Positions 6,218-16,881 are shown, counted from the first letter of the stretch. The stretch: DNA of 64,000 nucleotides from Phascolarctobacterium sp. ET69 (GCF_023336935.1 NZ_JAMBLR010000004.1:57907-121906), one strand, 5' to 3'. Program-made: numbers and translations. The notes: generated by a model from the letters alone, not told the origin.

Positions 6218-7180
6218 ATGAGGGAGTGGTGTGTTTTGTCAAATAAACAGTTGTTAGGGCGCATTGGGCAGATAGTGCTTGTGCTTCTGGGCATCAGCTT
6301 TATTACCTTTGCACTGGTAATGCTGTCGCCGGGCGACCCTGTGCGCCAGATGATTGCCGGCAACGAGGATATTGTTGTAAGCCAGCAGGAAGTTGAAGCG
6401 CTGCGCCATGAACTGGGATTGGACAAGCCGTTTATCTTCCAGTATCTCGACTGGCTCGGAAGGGCTGTTCAGGGAGATTTTGGGTTTTCATACATGGTTA
6501 AAAAGCCTGTTATAGAAGAATTAATGCACAGCCTGCCTGCAACGGTAATACTCGCCGTGGCGTCTACGGTTTTTATGCTTCTGGTTTCCATACCGGCAGG
6601 TATTTACAGCGCCGTTAAGCACAACAGCTGGTTCGATTATATGGTGCGCGGGCTTACTTTCGTCGGCGTATCGATACCTAACTTTTGGATGGGCCTGATG
6701 CTGCTGTGGATTTTTGGGCTGAAACTTGGCCTGCTGCCTATTGTAGGCGGGCGCGTAAGCCCCGAAACGCTGGTGCTGCCTGCTTTAACGCTGGGCATAG
6801 TTATGGCGGCCAAATACACCCGCCAGGTGCGCGCAACGGTGCTTGAAGAGCTTAACCAGGATTATGTTGTCGGCGCGCGTGCCCGCGGCATGAGCGAAAG
6901 CCATATTTTATGGAAGGAAGTTCTGCCGAACGCCATGCTGCCGCTGATTACCCTGCTGGGATTATCCTTTGGCAACCTTTTGGGCGGTGCGGCAGTTGTT
7001 GAAATAGTATTTTCGTGGCCTGGGCTTGGATACCTTGCTGTACAATCAATTATTTACCGCGATTTTCAGCTGGTGCAGGGCATAGTGCTGTGGATAGCGC
7101 TAATGTATATGGTAATTAACCTTATAGTTGATATTTCCTATAATCATCTTGACCCGCGCTTAAGAAAGGCAGGTAAATAA
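6218..7180 (+). CDS. Nickel/peptide-type ABC transporter permease (NikB/DppB family)
   Basis: About 320 residues, inner membrane, first gene of a five-gene importer (permease, permease, binding protein, two ATPases). It shows the family's start (QIVLVLLGISFITFALVMLSPGDPV), about six transmembrane helices, and the EAA-like cytoplasmic loop RARGMSESHILWKEVLPNAMLPLI that docks on the ATPase. ATG 6218 has CAGGAG six bases upstream. An internal TTG at 6236 (MSNKQLLGRIGQ), with AGGGAG nine bases before it, is a reasonable alternative and would remove an odd EWCVL extension. Because a cobalamin riboswitch and a CsoR/RcnR-like operator precede it, the cargo may be cobalt, nickel or a metal chelate rather than peptide. 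This is inference from regulation. Confidence 0.87.
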   Translation: MREWCVLSNKQLLGRIGQIVLVLLGISFITFALVMLSPGDPVRQMIAGNEDIVVSQQEVEALRHELGLDKPFIFQYLDWLGRAVQGDFGFSYMVKKPVIEELMHSLPATVILAVASTVFMLLVSIPAGIYSAVKHNSWFDYMVRGLTFVGVSIPNFWMGLMLLWIFGLKLGLLPIVGGRVSPETLVLPALTLGIVMAAKYTRQVRATVLEELNQDYVVGARARGMSESHILWKEVLPNAMLPLITLLGLSFGNLLGGAAVVEIVFSWPGLGYLAVQSIIYRDFQLVQGIVLWIALMYMVINLIVDISYNHLDPRLRKAGK

Positions 7181-7181
7181 T

Positions 7182-8012
7182 ATGCAGATACTTATAAATG
7201 GTTTAAAAACCAACCGTGCCTTTGCGGTATCAAGTTTTTTTGTGCTGCTGCTTATTGCTGTGGCACTGGCAGCGCCGTTAATTGCGCCGTATGACCCGCT
7301 TGAAGCAGTAATGCAGAACGCTTACCTGCCGCCTTCCGCGGAGCATTTATTCGGCACAGATAAACTGGGGCGCGATAATTTCAGCCGCATTTTGTACGGC
7401 GCAAGCTATTCGCTTTCGAGCGTGCTGCTGCTTGTAACAATTATTTTTGCGGTTGGCACAACGCTGGGCGTACTGGCAGGCTATTACGGCGGTAAGGTGG
7501 ATATCGTCATTATGCGCATTTCCGATATGATGATTTCTTTCCCGGGCATGATTCTGGCCATAGCCGTTGCCGGTATTTTGGGCGGCAGCCTTATTAACGC
7601 CATCATAGCGCTGACGATTGTAACATGGACCAAATATGCGCGCCTTGCACGCAGCATGGTTTTAAAAATAAAAAAACGCGACTTTGTAGAAGCCGCAATA
7701 GTTAACGGCGGCACTTCAACACACATATTATGGAAGCATATCCTGCCGAATATTCTGCCGCTGATGGTAATAACGGCGGCGTCCGATATCGGTGCCATGA
7801 TGATGGAGCTTGCAGGGCTTTCGTTCCTCGGCTTCGGCTCGCAGCCGCCTGCACCGGAATGGGGCTTAATGCTTAACGAAGGCAGGCAGCAGCTGCAAAC
7901 GGCGCCGTGGCTGATGATTTTCCCAGGCCTTGCAATTTTTGTTACGGTAGTAATTTTTAACCTGTGGGGCGACGCATTGCGCGACGTACTCGACCCGCGC
8001 CAGGAAGAATAA
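7182..8012 (+). CDS. Nickel/peptide-type ABC transporter permease (NikC/DppC family)
   Basis: 276 residues, inner membrane. It starts one base after the stop of the first permease, indicating translational coupling. The N-terminal helix is followed by the family signature (LIAPYDPLEAV, then HLFGTDKLGRDNFSRILYGA), five further helices, and the coupling loop AAIVNGGTSTHILWKHILPNILPLM. The C-terminal LSFLGFGSQPPAPEWGLML and the ending DALRDVLDPR are standard for DppC/NikC. It forms the heterodimeric channel with the preceding permease. Confidence 0.88.
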   Translation: MQILINGLKTNRAFAVSSFFVLLLIAVALAAPLIAPYDPLEAVMQNAYLPPSAEHLFGTDKLGRDNFSRILYGASYSLSSVLLLVTIIFAVGTTLGVLAGYYGGKVDIVIMRISDMMISFPGMILAIAVAGILGGSLINAIIALTIVTWTKYARLARSMVLKIKKRDFVEAAIVNGGTSTHILWKHILPNILPLMVITAASDIGAMMMELAGLSFLGFGSQPPAPEWGLMLNEGRQQLQTAPWLMIFPGLAIFVTVVIFNLWGDALRDVLDPRQEE

Positions 8013-8056
8013 AAACTGTTTAATGGATGGTATATAACGGAAAGGAAGATGTATTT

Positions 8057-9622
8057 ATGAAAAAAGCAGCAAAAATTACGGCAGCACTTGCCATGATGGG
8101 ATTACTTGCTTTTGCGGCAGCAGGCTGCGGCGGTGATGATTCCGCAAAAAGCGGTGGGGCTAAAGATACGGTAAAATTTGGCGTTACCAACTTTGCCGAC
8201 AGCCTTGAACCTACCGATAATTTCTTCAGCTGGGTTGTAATGCGTTACGGCCTTGGCGAATGCCTTGTTAAATTTGACGATAAAATGAATCTTACTCCGT
8301 GGCTTGCCGAAAGCTGGTCTATCAGCGACGATAAGCTGACCTGGACTTTTAAAATTAATGATAAAGCGGTATTCAGCAACGGCAACAAAGTAACTGCCGA
8401 CGCCGTAAAAAAATCCATTGAACGCACTTTTGAAAAATCCAACCGTGCGGGAACCTTTTTCCAGTTCGACAATATTACTGCCGACGGCCAGAATTTAATT
8501 ATCAAAACCCAAAATCCGGTGCCGACTTTGCCGGGCATGTTGGCCGACCCGCTGTTTATTATTATTGATACCAGCGTAACTGACCGCGATTATGCAAAAC
8601 AGGGGCCTATCTGCACCGGCCCGTATATGGTTAAGGAATACAGCAAGGCCAAAGCCGTTATGGAAGCAAACCCCAATTACTGGGACGGCAAAGTTCCGTT
8701 TAAAGTTGCCGAAATTCCTACCATTGATGACCCCAACACCCGTGCAATGGCTTTGCAGTCGGGCGAAATTGATATGGCAATCAATATAGCTTCCGGCGAT
8801 TTGCAGCTGTTCCAGGATAAAGCCAAATACAATATTTCCGAACTTGCTTCGCTGCGTACCGTACTGGCGCAGATTAATATGAACGAAGGCCGCCCGTGCC
8901 ACGACCCGAAAGTACGCGCTGCACTTATCAGCTGCCTTGACCGCGAAACCTACAACAAAGTATTGCTTAAGGATACCTTCATTACGGGCAAAGCGCCCAT
9001 TCCGCCTTCTTTGGATTACGGCTTTGACCAGCTGACCGACCCGAATGCCTATAATGTGGAACGCGCAAAACAGCTTTTGGCGGAAGCCGGCTGGAAAGAT
9101 ACCAACAATGACGGTTATGTGGATAAAGACGGCAAAAATCTTGAACTTGACTTTATTTATTACAGCGGACGCGCTGAACTGCCGCTTTATGCAGAAGCAA
9201 CCCAGTCCGACGCTAAAAAAATCGGCATTAAGGTTAATATGAAAAATATTGACTACAACGTGCTTGACTCAATCCGCCAGAGCGGCGATTTTGACCTTTG
9301 CATTTCCAATATTCTTACTGCTAACAGCGGCGACCCTGCCGTATACCTTAACTGGTACTGGAAAACCGGTGACCCGCAGAATGCTACCGGTTACAGCAAC
9401 CCGGAATATGATGCTTTGAGTGACAGGCTTGCGGTTGAATTTGACCCTGCCAAACGCCGCGATTTAATGATTCAGATGCAGCAGATTCTGCTTAACGACG
9501 GCGCAGGTTTGTTCTTTGGCTATCCGAAAACAAATATGGTAAGCAAAGTAACCTTGAAAAACGCCGATATTAAACCGGCAGATTATTACTGGCTGACCAA
9601 AGATGTTGCCCCTGCTGAATAA
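8057..9622 (+). CDS. Substrate-binding lipoprotein of the Nik/Dpp-type transporter (SBP_bac_5)
   Basis: A 521-residue periplasmic lipoprotein. ATG 8057, after GGAAAGGAAG, gives a proper signal peptide ending in the lipobox FAAAGC. The family-5 features are TVKFGVTNFADSLEPTDN at the mature N-terminus, LAESWSISDDKLTWTFKI, GPYMVKEY, and the C-terminal lobe (AKQLLAEAGWKDTNNDGYVDKDGK, WYWKTGDPQNATGYSNPEYDAL). Members bind peptides, nickel, haem or metal-opine complexes, and the pocket cannot be read by eye. Position between permeases and ATPases in a B12-riboswitch operon makes a cobalt- or nickel-containing ligand plausible. Confidence 0.88.
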   Translation: MKKAAKITAALAMMGLLAFAAAGCGGDDSAKSGGAKDTVKFGVTNFADSLEPTDNFFSWVVMRYGLGECLVKFDDKMNLTPWLAESWSISDDKLTWTFKINDKAVFSNGNKVTADAVKKSIERTFEKSNRAGTFFQFDNITADGQNLIIKTQNPVPTLPGMLADPLFIIIDTSVTDRDYAKQGPICTGPYMVKEYSKAKAVMEANPNYWDGKVPFKVAEIPTIDDPNTRAMALQSGEIDMAINIASGDLQLFQDKAKYNISELASLRTVLAQINMNEGRPCHDPKVRAALISCLDRETYNKVLLKDTFITGKAPIPPSLDYGFDQLTDPNAYNVERAKQLLAEAGWKDTNNDGYVDKDGKNLELDFIYYSGRAELPLYAEATQSDAKKIGIKVNMKNIDYNVLDSIRQSGDFDLCISNILTANSGDPAVYLNWYWKTGDPQNATGYSNPEYDALSDRLAVEFDPAKRRDLMIQMQQILLNDGAGLFFGYPKTNMVSKVTLKNADIKPADYYWLTKDVAPAE

Positions 9623-9645
9623 GCTGCAAAGAAGGGATTAAATTA

Positions 9646-10437
9646 ATGCTTCTTGATGTAAAAAATCTGGACATCAGTTACGGCAGCAAACTTACCGTAT
9701 CGGGTGTAAACATTCAACTTGATAAAGGCGAAATTCTGTCAATTGTAGGCGAATCGGGCAGCGGCAAAACAACCGTTATCCGTGCCGTTATGGGCTGCCT
9801 GCCCGGCAGAGGGCATGTTTCGGGCGGCAGCATAACTTTTGGCGGGCGCGATATGCTGAAGAACACGCGTGAGGACTGGCGTAAAATCAGCGGCAGCGAA
9901 ATGTCGATGATTTTTCAGGACAGCGGCAACATGATAAACCCCATCCGCCGCATAGGCGAACAGTTTACAGATTACATTCTTGCTCACGCTCCGCAGAAAT
10001 CGAAGGCGGAGGCCGCGGAAATGGCGAAAGATATGCTTAATAAAGTACGCCTGCCGAATCCGCAGAACATTATGAACAGCTATCCGTTTGAACTTTCGGG
10101 CGGCATGCGCCAGCGCGTGGGTATTGCCATGGCCATGATATTCAGCCCCAAGCTGCTTTTGGCAGATGAGCCTACCAGTGCGCTTGACGTTACCACGCAG
10201 GCGCAGATAATACGCCAGATTGTTGACGTGCGCAATGAATATAATGCGGCGGTAATTTTGGTAACGCATAACATTGGTGTGGCTTCGTATGTATCTAATA
10301 AGCTGATAGTTATGAAAAACGGGCATGTGGTGGAAAGCGGCGGGCGCGAAATTATTGAAAACCCGCAGCACGCCTATACCAAAGAACTGCTTGCGGCTGT
10401 GCCTGTATTGGGAGATAAGAAATATTATGAACGCTGA
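9646..10437 (+). CDS. ABC transporter ATP-binding protein (NikD/DppD family)
   Basis: 263 residues, cytoplasmic ATPase of the importer. Walker [10 protein letters not shown] (about residues 36-44), Q-loop [10 protein letters not shown], signature [10 protein letters not shown], Walker [13 protein letters not shown] and the switch His in VTHNIGV are all present, so it should be catalytically competent. It lacks the Cys-rich C-terminal extension that its partner has, so it is shorter than typical DppD (about 325 residues). That length is closer to NikD-like subunits and is a weak pointer towards metal transport. Confidence 0.88.
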   Translation: MLLDVKNLDISYGSKLTVSGVNIQLDKGEILSIVGESGSGKTTVIRAVMGCLPGRGHVSGGSITFGGRDMLKNTREDWRKISGSEMSMIFQDSGNMINPIRRIGEQFTDYILAHAPQKSKAEAAEMAKDMLNKVRLPNPQNIMNSYPFELSGGMRQRVGIAMAMIFSPKLLLADEPTSALDVTTQAQIIRQIVDVRNEYNAAVILVTHNIGVASYVSNKLIVMKNGHVVESGGREIIENPQHAYTKELLAAVPVLGDKKYYER

Positions 10438-11398
10438 AGCACCTGTAATTTTACAAATTAAAAATTTAACAAAAAAATTTGCGGCGGAAGGCGGAAAAAT
10501 GCTGACGGCGTGCGATAATGTTACCCTTAACGCCTATGCCGGGCAGACGCTTGGCATTATAGGCGAATCGGGTTGCGGCAAAAGCACGCTGGTGCGCACT
10601 ATTTTGCAGATACATCCGGCAAGCGGCGGCGAAGTTATTTTTGACGGGCAGGATATTTTAAAACTGCGCGGTGAAGCGGCACGCCAGAACAGGCGTAAAA
10701 TACAAATGGTGTTTCAGGACCCGGCAGCTGCTTTTAACCCTAAAATGAAGGTTAAAGAAATTGTTTGCGAACCTTTGCTGAATTTTGGGCTGATAAAAAA
10801 GAGCGAAGTTGACACCAAAGCGGCGGAACTTTTGCGTATGGTAGAACTGCCGGAAGATTTTAAGGACCGTTACCCGCATAACATGAGCGGCGGGCAGCGT
10901 CAGCGTTTGGGCATTGCGCGCGCGCTTTCGCTGGAACCAAAGATTGTGGTGTGCGACGAAGCTACAAGCGCGCTTGACGTTTCGGTGCAGGAAAAAATCT
11001 GCGAGCTTTTGGTGCGCCTGCAGAAAGAAAAGGGTATTACCTATCTTTTTATCTGCCACGATTTGGGGCTTGTTGATTTAATGTGCCACCAGATTGCCGT
11101 TATGTATTTGGGCAATATCGTGGAATATATCGGTTATGGAAGGCGCATCAGCACCGAGGGCATGCACCCTTATACAAAGGCGCTGATGAAATCGGTGTTT
11201 AAGGTGGATTTTAAACCGGGCGAAAAAATAGAACCGCTGGAAAGCGAAATTCCAAGCCCGCTTGATTTGCCTAAAGGATGCCCGTTTCAAAGCCGCTGCG
11301 GGCAGTGTATGGAAATTTGCCGCAGCGAAAAACCAGAGCTTAAAGAGGTTGTGCCCGGGCATTTTGTAGCCTGCCACCTGGTTAACGGAAATTTTTAA
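10427..11398 (+). CDS. ABC transporter ATP-binding protein (NikE/DppF family)
   Basis: 323 residues. The ATG at 10427 overlaps the end of the preceding ATPase by 11 bases and is preceded by GGAGATAAG. Walker A GESGCGKST, Q-loop FQDPAAAFNPKMKV, signature MSGGQRQRLG, Walker B IVVCDEATSALD and switch His CHDLGLV are intact. The C-terminal oligopeptide-transporter extension carries four cysteines in CPFQSRCGQCMEIC, plus a later CHL, as in the OppD/DppF group where this region may bind an Fe-S cluster. Last gene of the operon; a terminator follows. Confidence 0.88.
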   Translation: MNAEAPVILQIKNLTKKFAAEGGKMLTACDNVTLNAYAGQTLGIIGESGCGKSTLVRTILQIHPASGGEVIFDGQDILKLRGEAARQNRRKIQMVFQDPAAAFNPKMKVKEIVCEPLLNFGLIKKSEVDTKAAELLRMVELPEDFKDRYPHNMSGGQRQRLGIARALSLEPKIVVCDEATSALDVSVQEKICELLVRLQKEKGITYLFICHDLGLVDLMCHQIAVMYLGNIVEYIGYGRRISTEGMHPYTKALMKSVFKVDFKPGEKIEPLESEIPSPLDLPKGCPFQSRCGQCMEICRSEKPELKEVVPGHFVACHLVNGNF

Positions 11399-11417
11399 GC
11401 CATTGTAAAAACTAAAT

Positions 11418-11448
11418 AAAAAAAGCCGCTTTTACAGCGGTTTTTTTG
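11418..11448 (+). terminator. Rho-independent terminator of the ABC transporter operon
   Basis: CCGCT and AGCGG flank TTTAC, with A-rich sequence before and seven T residues after. Confidence 0.85.
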
Positions 11449-11473
11449 TTATAATTATGTTATACAGTATTAA

Positions 11474-12988
<1,515 letters not shown>

Positions 12989-13103
12989 AAGCGATTATAT
13001 TTTATGTTTGGCATAACGGGAGGTAAGTAATTTGCCTTCTGTTATGCCGGCTAAAAAAATTATAAAAATCTTTCAAAAAAGTATAGATGAATATTCGCTC
13101 ATG

Positions 13104-13136
13104 TGTTATAATAATGGTAACCAAAGAGTGCTTTGG
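13104..13136 (+). promoter_or_regulatory. Extended -10 promoter and adjoining palindrome before the P-type ATPase gene
   Basis: TGTTATAAT (13104-13112) is an extended -10 box; no good -35 box is seen 17 bp upstream. CCAAAG-AGTG-CTTTGG (13121-13136) is a perfect 6-bp-arm inverted repeat just after the expected start, so it may be an operator or the first hairpin of the leader. The rest of the gap 12989-13191 is AT-rich with no gene seen. Confidence 0.45.
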
Positions 13137-13153
13137 CTATATTTTTTAAATAA

Positions 13154-13175
13154 TATATGAATGATTGTTCAAACG
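13154..13175. promoter_or_regulatory. Imperfect ArsR/SmtB-like dyad before the P-type ATPase gene
   Basis: TATATGAA-TGATTG-TTCAAACG contains TGAA/TTCA half-sites in the arrangement seen in 12-2-12 type operators of ArsR/SmtB metal sensors. The outer arms match only partly. Suggested only because the downstream gene is a metal exporter. Confidence 0.25.
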
Positions 13176-13191
13176 TAAAGGAGAACATATT

Positions 13192-16017
13192 ATGCCATCC
13201 AAAAAAGTACGTGATTTAACGGATATAAGAAACGGCAGTGATGAGGTGCGTACGCATAACCATCATCATGAAGATGGAGCTTGCTGCTGTGGCCACCATC
13301 ACCATGAACACGGTGCCGAGTGCGGGCATGAGCACAGCCATGAGCCGGAACACAAGCACGGCCATGACGAAGCGTGCGGCTGCGGCGAAGCTCATACTCA
13401 TGAAGAACATGAACATGATGCCTGCTGTGGTCAAGAACATGAGCACCACCACGAACATCAGCATGGAGAAAGCTGTGGCTGTGGGGAACATCATCACCAT
13501 CAGCATGATGATAGCTGCGGCTGTGGACATGAACATCATCACAGCCACCACGTTCCGGGGCACCCGGAGGACTGTCAGTGCGAAATCTGCCATCCGCACG
13601 AAGAATACTGTGACGTGTGCGGCGAAAGCCTTGAAAACTGCACCTGCCGCATGCCGGACGCTCATTGCGTGAAGAAGGTTTATATATTAAAAAATCTGGG
13701 CTGTGCCCATTGCGCTGCTAAAATGGAGCACCGCATAAAGGAACTGCCCGGGGTTGAATATGCCAATATCAGCTACGTTACCAAACAGCTGCGCCTTTCG
13801 GCGGTTAACCACGAAGCTGTTTTGCCTGCAATAAAGGAAATCTGCACTTCGATAGAAAGCGGCGTTGAAGTTGTTCCGCGTGAAGGCGAAGGAACCTTTA
13901 ATTTTAAAACTCAGGTTTATGTGCTTGAAAACCTTGGCTGCGCCAACTGCGCCGCTAAAATGGAGCGTGCCATTAATGAGCTGCCGCAGGTAAGCGAAGC
14001 CACCATTACTTTTGCAACCAAGCAGCTTAAGGTTACGGCGCGTGATTTTGACGGGCTGCTGCCGCAGATGCAAAAAATCTGCTCCGGCATAGAAAGCGGC
14101 GTTGCCGTAAAAGAACGCGAAGGAGCTGCTGTTTTGGCGCCGCATGTTGAAGAACGCAAATGCGGAAGCTTTTCGCTGTCTTCCGAAACCATGACGCAGA
14201 TAGAGCTTGTTGTTGGCGGCGTGCTGTTTATAGCGGCAGAATTTTTGGGGCTTATTCCGGAAGCCTATTACTTATATGTTTTGGTTGCCGCTTATGTTCT
14301 TTTGGGCGGCAGGGTTGTTCTGGCAGCCGTTAAAAATCTTTTAAGCGGCAATTTGTTTGACGAAAACTTTTTAATGACCATTGCAACGCTGGGCGCATTT
14401 GTAATTTCTGCTTATGAAGAAGCCGTCGGCGTAATGTTCTTTTACCGTGTGGGAGAATATTTTGAGCACCGCGCGGTGGAAAAAAGCCGCGGGCAGATTA
14501 TGGACGCTGTTGATATGCGCCCGGAAACCGTTAACCTGCTTGTAGGTGAAGAAGTGCGCATAATTCCGGCGGCGGACGCCCATGTAGGCGATATTCTGCT
14601 GGTGCGCGCCGGTGACCGCATACCGCTGGACGGCGTGGTAATAGAAGGCGACAGCCTTGTTGATACTTCGCCGGTAACAGGTGAGCCGGTGCCTGTACGC
14701 AAGCATTACGGCGACGAAATTACCAGCGGCTGCATTAATACCAACGGCATGCTGAAAATACGCGTGGAAAAAGTGCTTTCGGAATCCATGGTTACACGTA
14801 TTTTGGACAGCGTGGAAAACGCAGCGGCTTCCAAACCGCAGATTGACCGTTTTATTACCCGCTTTGCAAGGGTATATACCCCGTTTGTGGTTGTTGTGGC
14901 AATGCTTACGGCGCTTGTGCCGGGCTACATTACCGGCAACTGGCAGCACTGGATTTACACGGCGCTGACCTTTCTTGTAATAAGCTGCCCCTGTGCACTG
15001 GTGCTCAGCGTGCCGCTGGCATTTTTCTCCGGCATCGGCGCGGGTTCGCGCTACGGCATTTTGTTTAAGGGCGGCTCCGTAATGGAAGCGCTTAAAAACG
15101 TACATGCCGTTGTAATGGATAAAACCGGCACCGTTACCAAAGGCAATTTTGTTGTGCAGAAAGTAATGCCTGCCCCCGGCGCGGATGAAACCGAGGTTTT
15201 GCAGCTTTGCGCTGATCTGGAAGCAATATCCGCCCATCCCATTGCCGTAAGCATTGTAAATGCAGCTAAAGAGCGCGGGCTTACGCCGGTGCGCCCGGTG
15301 AGCTTTAAAGAAATAGCGGGTGAAGGCATTGTTGCCCAAACCTTAAACGGCACCGTTATCTGCGGCAGCAAAAAACTTATGGCCCGTTACAAAATAAGCT
15401 GCGGCGGCTTTAAAAATTCTGCCTATGGCACGGAAGTATTGCTTGCCCAAAACGGTAGATACATGGGGCATATAGTTATTGCCGATACCATTAAGGATGA
15501 TGCTGTGGATGCAGTTAAAGAAATTAAGGCCATGGGGCTTACCACGGCCATGCTTACGGGCGATGCTGAAGCGAGCGCACAGGCAGTTGCTGCTGCCGCC
15601 GGCATAGATGAAGTGCGTGCCAAACTGCTGCCGCAGGATAAACTTAACGAACTTGGCCGTCTGCGCAGCAAATACGGCAGCGTAATGTTTGTTGGCGACG
15701 GCATTAACGACGCGCCCGTGCTTGCCGGTGCCGATGTTGGCGCGGCTATGGGCAGCGGCGCAGACGCAGCACTTGAAGCGGCAGACGTGGTATTTATGAA
15801 ATCCGAAATGCGCGCCATTCCGCAGGCAATTAATATTGCAAAACGCACGGGGCGCATTGCCTGGCAGAACGTTATTTTTGCGCTGGGCGTAAAAGCAGTG
15901 ATAATGATAGCAGGCCTTGCCGGTTTTGCGTCAATGTGGGCGGCTGTGTTTGCCGATACCGGCGTTGCCATGCTGTGCGTAATAAATTCCATCAGAATTT
16001 TGTATCAGAAAAATTAA
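13192..16017 (+). CDS. His/Cys-rich heavy-metal P1B-type ATPase (Zn/Cd/Pb exporter type)
   Basis: 941 residues, inner membrane; ATG 13192 follows AAAGGAG. It exports divalent soft metals using ATP. Residues about 15-135 are an exceptionally long His/Cys/Glu-rich tract with recurring CGCGEHHHH-like units, a likely metal sponge. Two HMA domains follow (GCAHCAAKME with Cys171/Cys174; GCANCAAKME with Cys250/Cys253). Eight-helix P1B core: TGEP actuator loop (SPVTGEPVPV), CPC metal site at 599-601, phosphorylated Asp643 in DKTGT, SAHPIA motif, LTGDAEAS and VGDGINDAPVL. The CPC motif with a conserved Lys/Asp near the last helices fits the Zn2+/Cd2+ class (ZntA/CadA), not the copper class. The two HMA domains are highly alike and probably duplicated. 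It has its own promoter region and terminator. Confidence 0.92.
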   Translation: MPSKKVRDLTDIRNGSDEVRTHNHHHEDGACCCGHHHHEHGAECGHEHSHEPEHKHGHDEACGCGEAHTHEEHEHDACCGQEHEHHHEHQHGESCGCGEHHHHQHDDSCGCGHEHHHSHHVPGHPEDCQCEICHPHEEYCDVCGESLENCTCRMPDAHCVKKVYILKNLGCAHCAAKMEHRIKELPGVEYANISYVTKQLRLSAVNHEAVLPAIKEICTSIESGVEVVPREGEGTFNFKTQVYVLENLGCANCAAKMERAINELPQVSEATITFATKQLKVTARDFDGLLPQMQKICSGIESGVAVKEREGAAVLAPHVEERKCGSFSLSSETMTQIELVVGGVLFIAAEFLGLIPEAYYLYVLVAAYVLLGGRVVLAAVKNLLSGNLFDENFLMTIATLGAFVISAYEEAVGVMFFYRVGEYFEHRAVEKSRGQIMDAVDMRPETVNLLVGEEVRIIPAADAHVGDILLVRAGDRIPLDGVVIEGDSLVDTSPVTGEPVPVRKHYGDEITSGCINTNGMLKIRVEKVLSESMVTRILDSVENAAASKPQIDRFITRFARVYTPFVVVVAMLTALVPGYITGNWQHWIYTALTFLVISCPCALVLSVPLAFFSGIGAGSRYGILFKGGSVMEALKNVHAVVMDKTGTVTKGNFVVQKVMPAPGADETEVLQLCADLEAISAHPIAVSIVNAAKERGLTPVRPVSFKEIAGEGIVAQTLNGTVICGSKKLMARYKISCGGFKNSAYGTEVLLAQNGRYMGHIVIADTIKDDAVDAVKEIKAMGLTTAMLTGDAEASAQAVAAAAGIDEVRAKLLPQDKLNELGRLRSKYGSVMFVGDGINDAPVLAGADVGAAMGSGADAALEAADVVFMKSEMRAIPQAINIAKRTGRIAWQNVIFALGVKAVIMIAGLAGFASMWAAVFADTGVAMLCVINSIRILYQKN

Positions 16018-16020
16018 TAT

Positions 16021-16064
16021 AAAAAAGGCTGCACCGTAATTATTTTACGGCACAGCCTTTTTGT
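16021..16064. terminator. Bidirectional terminator between the P-type ATPase and the DNA glycosylase
   Basis: AAAAAAGGCTG and CAGCCTTTTTG form the outer stem and CCGTAAT/ATTTTACGG the inner stem. A- and T-runs on both sides suit termination of the two convergent genes. Confidence 0.8.
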
Positions 16065-16071
16065 TTTTGGG

Positions 16072-16680
16072 TTATTTTTCCTGCCATAAATACCATACGG
16101 CAAGCGAACGCCACGGGCGCCAGTGTTCTGTCAGTTCCAGAATCTGCTTGCGTTTGGGCATAGCGTTAAGGTTAAAAATTTCTTTAACACGTTTTTGAAA
16201 AATAAAATCGGCGGTAGGGGCAATATCGGTGCGGCACAGCGCTAAAAGCAAAAACATCTCCGCTGTCCACTGGCCAAGCCCTTTTATTTTTATCAGCTGC
16301 TTGGTAATTTCGCTGTCGGTCATACCGGCAAATTTATCCATTGTAACTTCGCCGTTTAAAACCGCTTCGGCAAAGCCTTTAAGATACATTACCTTCTGCG
16401 GCATAATACCGCAGCTGCATAAATCGCTTTCGGCGGCAGAGGCTATTGCTTCCGGCGTTATGGGCGTTCCGACGGTTTCTTCCAGGCGTTTAACCATTGC
16501 CAGGCTGACATCCGGCGGAAGCTGCTGGGAAATGATACCGGTAACAAGCGTGCCAAAATATTTTTCCGGAGCTTCCGGCTGTAAATTGCAAGGGCCGTAT
16601 TTTTCAATAAACGGAATAAGTTCAGGTGCGTTTTCACGCAGATAGCGGCTGCCAAGAGCCCAGTCCGGGGCTGTAAGCAT
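16072..16680 (-). CDS. DNA-3-methyladenine glycosylase II-like (HhH-GPD superfamily)
   Basis: 202 residues. Excises alkylated bases from DNA. The helix-hairpin-helix LIKIKGLGQWTAEMFLLLAL (about 129-148) is followed by DIAPTADFIFQKRV, whose Asp158 is the expected catalytic aspartate of HhH-GPD glycosylases. TGIISQQLP near residue 47 is the usual start of the AlkA catalytic core. It lacks the N-terminal AlkA beta domain and any C-terminal Fe-S Cys cluster, so it is a compact AlkA/Mag-type enzyme rather than EndoIII/MutY. Convergent with the P-type ATPase gene. AGGAGG precedes the start. Confidence 0.85.
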   Translation of the reverse strand: MLTAPDWALGSRYLRENAPELIPFIEKYGPCNLQPEAPEKYFGTLVTGIISQQLPPDVSLAMVKRLEETVGTPITPEAIASAAESDLCSCGIMPQKVMYLKGFAEAVLNGEVTMDKFAGMTDSEITKQLIKIKGLGQWTAEMFLLLALCRTDIAPTADFIFQKRVKEIFNLNAMPKRKQILELTEHWRPWRSLAVWYLWQEK

Positions 16681-16826
16681 AAAGGTAACCTCCTGTATAG
16701 TTAAATATGAAACGGTAAATTATCTGAATAACATTATAGCATAAATGGCTGCAAAAAACTTAAAAACATTTTTGGCACGCCGGCATGTAAATAAAAAAGC
16801 AAATTAAGAAAATTTTACAAAAAGAC

Positions 16827-16855
16827 TTGCATTAAATAAATTTTTATGGTAATAT
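16827..16855 (+). promoter_or_regulatory. Predicted promoter of the tRNA cluster
   Basis: TTGCAT (16827-16832), 17-bp spacer, TAATAT (16850-16855). A small inverted repeat GTCAG-GACA-CTGAC (16863-16876) lies between it and the first tRNA. The sequence from 16681 to 16826 holds no recognisable gene. Confidence 0.65.
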
Positions 16856-16881
16856 TTATATCTGTCAGGACACTGACATGA

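Noticed and set aside
14371..15339. 322-codon frame antisense to the metal P-type ATPase gene
   Set aside because: Shadow of a conserved coding sequence. The composition is biased and no domain is recognisable.
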